Shown here piece by piece: positions 59,233 through 64,000 of a stretch of 64,000 bases of DNA. Position 1 is the stretch's first letter, and each line of letters starts with the position of its first letter. The notes under the pieces were generated by a model. That model ran no database searches and was not told the origin of the DNA. It worked only from the letters and a program-made list of their open reading frames with translations. Origin of the DNA: Burkholderia sp. Bp8992 (GTDB taxonomy: Bacteria > Pseudomonadota > Gammaproteobacteria > Burkholderiales > Burkholderiaceae). The position numbers and the translations under genes were made by a program. The DNA is taken from NCBI RefSeq assembly GCF_003853705.1, contig NZ_QTQI01000020.1, forward strand, positions 1-64,000, in the 5' to 3' direction.

Positions 59233-61008
59233 ATGAACAGGAAAAGCCGTCCCCGCCAGCACACGGCACCACCGGCCCGCAAGCCCGCCGGTGGTCCGCT
59301 GCAGTGGATCAACGGACTCACCGTGGCGCGTGGCTATCAATTGCCGTGGCTGCCTCACGATCTGCTTGCCGGCGTCACGCTCAGTGCCGTTCTCGTGCCT
59401 GCCGGCATGGCATACGCGCAGGCGGCGGGCCTGCCCGCCGTCAACGGGCTCTATGCATCGTTTGCCGCGATGCTTGCGTATGCGCTCTTTGGCCCAAGCC
59501 GCATCCTCGTCCTCGGACCCGACTCCGCGCTGGTCGCGCTGATCGCCGCAAGCATCATGCCGCTTGCTCGCGGCGACGCCACTCACGCGCTGGCGCTTGC
59601 CGGGGCGCTCGCGATACTCACGGGCGCGATCTGCATCGCGGTCGGGGCGCTCAGGCTCGGATTCGTCACCGAGCTTCTGTCGCTGCCCATCCGGTACGGT
59701 TTTCTGAACGGCATCATGCTGACGATCGGCATCGGACAGTTGCCAAGGCTGCTTGGTTACGAAGGCAAGGGCGAATCGTTCGTCGAGCAGGTGCGCGACG
59801 TGGTGGAAGGCATCTCGGCATCGAAGGTGAACGCAACATCGTTCGCGCTCGGCGTCGCTGCGCTCGTGCTGATACTCGCCTGCAAACGGCTCTGGCCCAA
59901 GGCGCCAGGCGTGCTGCTCGCCGTGGCGGGCGCGACGGTCGCGGTGATGTGCTTCGATCTGTCCCGGCGCGCGGGCGTCGCAACCGTCGGCGCGATCGCG
60001 CAAGGCCTGCCCGTGCCGCGCATCCCCCGTGTCGCCCTCGGCGACTGGCTGCATCTCGCTGGTAGCGCAGCAGCGATCGCGCTCGTTTCGTTCACGGATA
60101 TCAGCGTGCTGTCACGGACCTACGAACTGCGCAACGACACCCGCGTGGACCGGAATCACGAATGCGTCGCGCTCGGGCTGTCGAACATCGCCGCCGGTCT
60201 GGTGCAGGGGTTCGCAGTGAGCGCGAGCGGATCCCGCACGCCCGTCGCGGAGGCGGCGGGCGCAAAGACCCAGGCGACCGGTGTGGTGGCCGCCGCCGTC
60301 GTCGCCGCGCTGCTCCTGTTCGCGCCACGCGCGCTTGCGCATACGCCGCAATCCGCGCTGGCTGCCGTCGTGATTGCAGCATGCCTGAACATGGTCGAGG
60401 TGCGGGGCGTCATGCGGCTTTATCGTCTGCGCAAAAGCGAATTCGTCCAGGCGGTGGTGTGCTTCGTCGGCGTTGCAGTCCTTGGTGTCGTGAACGGCAT
60501 TGCACTGGCGCTGCTGCTCACCGTACTGTCGTTTCTATGGCGTGCGTGGCGACCTTACGACGCCGTGCTCGGGCGAGTCGACGGCATGAAGGGCTATCAC
60601 GACGTGTCGCGCCATCCGGAAGCACGGCGCGTACCCGGGCTCGTGCTGCTGCGCTGGGATGCGCCGCTCTTTTTCGCCAATGGGGAAATCTTTCGTGAGC
60701 GCGTGCTGCGCGCCGTCGACGAGTCGCCCGAGCCGGCGCGCTGGATCGTCATCGCGGCGGAGCCCGTGACCGATATCGATCTGACCGCCGCCGATGTGCT
60801 CGAACGGCTGCACGGCGAACTGGCGGCGCGACAGGTCAAGCTGGTCTTCGCGGAGCTGAAGGGCCCCGTCAAGGACAGCCTCAAGCACTACGGCATGTAC
60901 GGCATGTTCGGCGACAGCTACCTCTTCCCGACAATCGGCGAAGCGGTAAACCGTTATGTGGAAACGCATCAGATCGAGTGGCACGACTGGGAAGACGCCC
61001 GCAGATAG
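59233..61008 (+). CDS. SulP-family anion transporter with STAS domain
   Basis: A 591-residue inner-membrane transporter. The SulP signature is AGVTLSAVLVPAGMAYAQAAGLP, shown as landmarks VPAGMAYAQ and GLYASF, followed by about ten further helices. The STAS domain covers residues 460-580 (VLLRWDAPLFFANGE, TDIDLTAADVLERL). Carries sulfate, bicarbonate or another anion. No strong Shine-Dalgarno at the ATG (59233). Followed after 37 bp by the CYTH-CHAD gene. Confidence 0.92.
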   Translation: MNRKSRPRQHTAPPARKPAGGPLQWINGLTVARGYQLPWLPHDLLAGVTLSAVLVPAGMAYAQAAGLPAVNGLYASFAAMLAYALFGPSRILVLGPDSALVALIAASIMPLARGDATHALALAGALAILTGAICIAVGALRLGFVTELLSLPIRYGFLNGIMLTIGIGQLPRLLGYEGKGESFVEQVRDVVEGISASKVNATSFALGVAALVLILACKRLWPKAPGVLLAVAGATVAVMCFDLSRRAGVATVGAIAQGLPVPRIPRVALGDWLHLAGSAAAIALVSFTDISVLSRTYELRNDTRVDRNHECVALGLSNIAAGLVQGFAVSASGSRTPVAEAAGAKTQATGVVAAAVVAALLLFAPRALAHTPQSALAAVVIAACLNMVEVRGVMRLYRLRKSEFVQAVVCFVGVAVLGVVNGIALALLLTVLSFLWRAWRPYDAVLGRVDGMKGYHDVSRHPEARRVPGLVLLRWDAPLFFANGEIFRERVLRAVDESPEPARWIVIAAEPVTDIDLTAADVLERLHGELAARQVKLVFAELKGPVKDSLKHYGMYGMFGDSYLFPTIGEAVNRYVETHQIEWHDWEDARR

Positions 61009-61045
61009 GGTGTAGTCTGATAGTCAGCGACACATCGGAGGCGGT

Positions 61046-62572
61046 ATGGAACGAGAGCTGAAGCTGCGGGTTTCCGTCAAGGATCTCGACAAGGTGCGCC
61101 ACGCACCGCTACTTGCGAAGTCCGGCGGTACCCACGCGCGTCAACAGCTGACGAGCACGTACTTCGACACTTCCGCGCTTGAATTTCACAAATGTGCGGC
61201 TTCGCTGCGCGTACGAGCGGTCGGCAACGACAGGATCCAGACATTGAAACTGGAAGGGTCGCCGCAGGCCGGCCTCTTCGATCGGGACGAATTCGAGATG
61301 CCGGTCGACGGCGACGTCCCCGATCTGAAACTGCTGCGGGACAAACTCCCCGACGACAGCAACTGCGGCCGCCTGGTTCGCGACGATGCCACGGCACCCG
61401 ATCTCCACCCCGTGTTCGTCACGCGGATCAAGCGGACGGTTTTACCGCTGCGCCTGCCGTCCGGCGATGAGGTCGAGGTTGCGCTCGACAAGGGGACGGT
61501 CGACGCGGATTCGAATTCGGTCCCGATCGCCGGAGTCGAACTGGAGCTGAAACGAGGCCGCCCTGAAAACCTGTACGGCATCGCACTGGAGTTGCTCGAC
61601 ACCGTGCCATTGCGCATCGATCACGAGAGCAAGGCCGATCTCGGCTACGAACTGCTCGTCGCCGAGCACCAGCCGGCCGTCAAGGCAAAACCGGTGCAAC
61701 TGAAGAAGCACGATTCAGTCGAAGACGCCTTCTGTCGGATCGTGCGCAACTGCCTGGACCAGGTCCACGCGAATGAGCGCGGCGTCGAGTCGGGCCATGA
61801 TCCGGCGAGCATTCATCAGATGCGCGTGGGGCTTCGCCGGCTGCGTTCGGCGCTCGACCTGTTCGAGAAGGTGATTCCCGCGTATCCCGGCCTTGACGAC
61901 GAGTTGCGCTGGATCGCCGGCGAACTCGGCGCCGCGCGTGACTGGGAAGTGCTTGCTGGAACGACGCTCGAGCGTGCCGGCACGAACGGCAATGCGGACG
62001 AGATCCGCGCGGTCCGCGACGCCTGCCAGCGCATTGCCGTCACCCATCGCCAGCGTGCGGCCACCGCCATCCAGGCGGTACGCTACACGCGTCTCGCGTT
62101 GCAGCTGGCGTCATGGTTGAACCGAAAGGGCTGGCGCGACGGGATGTCCGACGAACAGCGCGATGCGATCATGCAGCCCGCGAGTCCTTTCGCTCACGAC
62201 GTTCTGCGTTGCCGGCACCGGAAACTGATCAAGCGCGGCAAAAAGCTCGCCGATCTCGACGATCATCGTCGTCACCGTGCCCGCATCGCGGCGAAGAAGG
62301 TCCGGTACGCGACGGAATTCTTCGCGTCGCTGTGCCGCAAGCAAGCCGTCCGATCATATGTCGGCGCGCTGACCGCGCTTCAGGATGATCTGGGCTGGCG
62401 TAACGATGCCGTGGTCGCGGATCACCTCCTGAAGTCGCTGCCTCGCACAGCGCCCGACGCCGCGCCGGGCGCGGGCTTTGCTCGCGGCTTTCTGGCCGCG
62501 CGTGCCGCGGCCGATCATCAGGCGATGAAGAAGCTGTGGGGCCGCTTCAAGCGGCTGTCGCCACCGCACTGA
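61046..62572 (+). CDS. CYTH-CHAD domain protein
   Basis: A 508-residue two-domain protein. CYTH: ExExK at the start (MERELKLRV), then STYFDTSALEF, RVRAVG and VELELKRG form the triphosphate tunnel. CHAD: residues 225-500, with conserved His/Arg helices IHQMRVGLRRLRSAL, LGAARDWEVL, RHRKLIKRGKKL and RARIAAKKVRYATEF. CYTH hydrolyses inorganic triphosphate, CHAD binds polyphosphate, so the protein links to phosphate storage. GGAGG precedes the ATG. Likely co-transcribed with sulP. Confidence 0.92.
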   Translation: MERELKLRVSVKDLDKVRHAPLLAKSGGTHARQQLTSTYFDTSALEFHKCAASLRVRAVGNDRIQTLKLEGSPQAGLFDRDEFEMPVDGDVPDLKLLRDKLPDDSNCGRLVRDDATAPDLHPVFVTRIKRTVLPLRLPSGDEVEVALDKGTVDADSNSVPIAGVELELKRGRPENLYGIALELLDTVPLRIDHESKADLGYELLVAEHQPAVKAKPVQLKKHDSVEDAFCRIVRNCLDQVHANERGVESGHDPASIHQMRVGLRRLRSALDLFEKVIPAYPGLDDELRWIAGELGAARDWEVLAGTTLERAGTNGNADEIRAVRDACQRIAVTHRQRAATAIQAVRYTRLALQLASWLNRKGWRDGMSDEQRDAIMQPASPFAHDVLRCRHRKLIKRGKKLADLDDHRRHRARIAAKKVRYATEFFASLCRKQAVRSYVGALTALQDDLGWRNDAVVADHLLKSLPRTAPDAAPGAGFARGFLAARAAADHQAMKKLWGRFKRLSPPH

Positions 62573-62633
62573 ACCGGCGCGGTGCCAGTTGGAACGCTCA
62601 CGATCCATTACGCCGGCCCATCGACGTGCTGGA

Positions 62634-63179
62634 TCAGTAGCGGTCGGCGACACCATCGATCCCGCGCTCGTGCAGTTCGCGCACCAGCCCCGCACGCATC
62701 GTCGCGACATCCGAAAACGCGGGCCGCCGATGCGCGGCGATTTCGGCAGCCGTATACGGCGTGAAATCGCGCGGCAGCGCATCACGGTTCATCGTCGTGA
62801 GCACCCAGTTCAGCACGTCGGCCAGTTCGCGATCCGACAACGCCGAATTCGACGCGCCGGGCACGCGCATCACGTACTCGCGCCCGGCCGGCAGATGCGT
62901 GAAATAGCCGAGCGAATTCGCGAGCGGCGGCACCTTGCCCGGAATGCCGCCGCCCGTCGCCGTATGGCAGCCCATGCAGTTGAGCACCCAGTGCTGCCGC
63001 GCGAGCGCGGCATCGGCCGCGCCGTCGGCATGCGCGGGCGATGCGACCGCGACGGCGGCAGCGCCTGCCAACAGCAGCCACGACGACAGGCGCCGCGAGA
63101 GAGCGCCGTGCCGCGACGACAACGCACCCCGCGTGCCCTGCGCGGAGGCGCTCGCACGAGACGCGCAAGCGCCGTTCAC
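62634..63179 (-). CDS. c-type cytochrome
   Basis: A 181-residue periplasmic monohaem cytochrome. Haem site CMGCH at 68-72, axial Met probably in TMNRD or VMRVPG. The export signal is an N-terminal hydrophobic segment (34-47) after a long charged leader. Its ATG overlaps the stop of the next cytochrome (63176-63179). With the amine dehydrogenase genes it likely takes electrons from the TTQ enzyme or an azurin. Confidence 0.88.
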   Translation of the reverse strand: MNGACASRASASAQGTRGALSSRHGALSRRLSSWLLLAGAAAVAVASPAHADGAADAALARQHWVLNCMGCHTATGGGIPGKVPPLANSLGYFTHLPAGREYVMRVPGASNSALSDRELADVLNWVLTTMNRDALPRDFTPYTAAEIAAHRRPAFSDVATMRAGLVRELHERGIDGVADRY

Positions 63180-63676
63180 AGGCCGAGCCCCTTGACCACC
63201 ACCGCGCGCTGCGCATGCACGTCCGTGCCGTCCATCTGCTTCGCGCGTGCCGCACGGATATCGGCCGCGGTGAACGGCTTCGCGTCGCCGTGCTGCGCGT
63301 TGAGGTCGAACACGACGTAGTTCAGCACATGTGCAATGTCATCGTCGCTCGCACTCGCGAACGAAGGCATCTTGAAGTTGTAGTGCTTGTCGTGCACCGT
63401 GATCTCGCCGAACATCCCGTGCAGCAGCGTCGCGACCAGCTGCGCCCGCCCGGCCTCGGCCGCCGCGTACTTGCCCGGATACTCGGTCAGCGACGGCGCC
63501 AGGCCGTCCTGCCCTTTCCCGCCCGCCTGGTGGCACACCGCGCACTGCGCGTCGAACAGGCCTTTCCCGGCCGGGTAATGCACGGTGTCCTGCGCGCCGG
63601 CCGCGTGCGGCAACGTGAAGGCCGCGACAGCCGTCATGCATGCAAAGACCCGCTTTCCTGCTTGCTTCACTTTCAT
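63176..63676 (-). CDS. c-type cytochrome of the amine dehydrogenase operon
   Basis: A 166-residue monohaem cytochrome. Signal peptide to about residue 28 (HAAGAQD), haem site CAVCH at 45-49, ligand Met in FKMPSFA. Its ATG overlaps the stop of the amine dehydrogenase small subunit gene (63673-63676). Electron acceptor for amine oxidation is the likely role. Confidence 0.88.
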   Translation of the reverse strand: MKVKQAGKRVFACMTAVAAFTLPHAAGAQDTVHYPAGKGLFDAQCAVCHQAGGKGQDGLAPSLTEYPGKYAAAEAGRAQLVATLLHGMFGEITVHDKHYNFKMPSFASASDDDIAHVLNYVVFDLNAQHGDAKPFTAADIRAARAKQMDGTDVHAQRAVVVKGLGL

Positions 63677-64000
63677 TGCTTTGCCGCTCCCAGCAGAACC
63701 GAAACCGAACAGTGGTAATTCGAATTACCGTTCGCCATGCACCAGTTGATGTCGTTGTTCAACGACAGCTTGTACAGCGGCTTCTCGCGCTCGTTGCGGT
63801 TGCAGAAGCACTTGCCGCACGACGTCTTGCCGCAGCAGTCGTTGTACGACACGATGTAGTCCGAACCGTCGTGCGGATTGCGGCAGGTGCCGATCCACGT
63901 GATCGGCGACGGCGTCGTGCCGGGCGGGCAGCTGCTCGACGTGCCGCCGCAGCAGCTGCAGAGCCAGCCGTCGATCGCGCAGTATTTCCAGTAGTCGCAG
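63673..64000 (-). CDS. aauA: TTQ amine dehydrogenase small subunit (partial)
   Basis: The last 108 residues of the small subunit; the window end cuts the N terminus. It starts CDYWKYCAIDG and has the dense cysteines typical of these subunits (CSCCGG, NDCCGKTSCGKC). The two tryptophans that form the tryptophan tryptophylquinone cofactor lie in ITWIGTC and NDINWCMA, 51 residues apart as in methylamine dehydrogenase (Trp57, Trp108). Details such as WIGTCRNP and SYNDCCGKT resemble the aromatic amine dehydrogenase subunit AauA more than MauA. Acts in the periplasm with a large subunit and maturation proteins encoded outside. Confidence 0.88.
   Translation of the reverse strand, partial: CDYWKYCAIDGWLCSCCGGTSSSCPPGTTPSPITWIGTCRNPHDGSDYIVSYNDCCGKTSCGKCFCNRNEREKPLYKLSLNNDINWCMANGNSNYHCSVSVLLGAAKQ

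Overview
The window is high-GC proteobacterial DNA whose gene content points to Burkholderia, most likely the Burkholderia cepacia complex and one of its secondary replicons. The clearest markers are a dgdR/dgdA pair almost identical, as I recall it, to the B. cepacia dialkylglycine decarboxylase locus, an L-fucose oxidation operon of the type described in B. multivorans, DUF4148 and DUF3331 proteins, and a VgrG-Rhs type VI secretion cassette. No rRNA, tRNA or CRISPR array was seen.

Layout. 0.6-4.4 kb: a hybrid sensor kinase and a NarL/LuxR response regulator bracket a divergent flhDC pair. 4.5-5.8 kb: a secreted parallel beta-helix protein. 6.3-8.6 kb: dgdR and dgdA. 8.7-12.5 kb: an SDR, a TnpB-only IS200/IS605-type element lying between the SDR and an AraC regulator, and a second AraC regulator. 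12.6-14.3 kb: a DUF2000 gene whose last 131 bp are repeated 1.35 kb downstream; between the copies lies a winged-helix/MNT nucleotidyltransferase plus HEPN toxin-antitoxin pair with tandem operator-like palindromes. 14.4-18.4 kb: an unassigned cluster of EgtD-like methyltransferase, Fe(II)/2-oxoglutarate oxygenase and EamA transporter, with a divergent LysR regulator. 18.4-23.4 kb: a complete Liv-type amino-acid ABC operon.

25.1-36.2 kb: T6SS accessory island: tssF, vgrG, Eag chaperone, a PAAR-Rhs effector with a colicin-type HNH DNase tip, its E-colicin-type immunity protein, then a displaced second Rhs tip (frameshifted core) with an SMI1/KNR4 immunity protein. 36.5-39.1 kb: yfiR-yfiN-yfiB cyclic-di-GMP module. 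39.9-50.3 kb: a FAD oxidoreductase, then a nine-gene L-fucose operon (FadR-type regulator, lactonase, sugar ABC transporter, dehydrogenase, dehydratase, diketo-acid hydrolase, second dehydrogenase). 51-53 kb: DUF3331, SDR and DUF4148 genes. 53.1-58.9 kb: carnitine operon caiX-cdhCAB-hydrolase-gamma-butyrobetaine hydroxylase. 59.2-62.6 kb: SulP transporter and CYTH-CHAD protein. 62.6-64 kb: two c-type cytochromes and the cut-off small subunit of a tryptophan tryptophylquinone amine dehydrogenase (aromatic amine dehydrogenase type).

The overall picture is an accessory replicon that joins nutrient scavenging (fucose, carnitine, dialkylglycines, amines, amino acids) with interbacterial competition (Rhs/T6SS) and lifestyle regulation (FlhDC, YfiBNR, two-component system). 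The points most worth a second look are the repeat-flanked toxin-antitoxin insert, the EgtD-like/oxygenase/exporter cluster and the two-tip Rhs locus.
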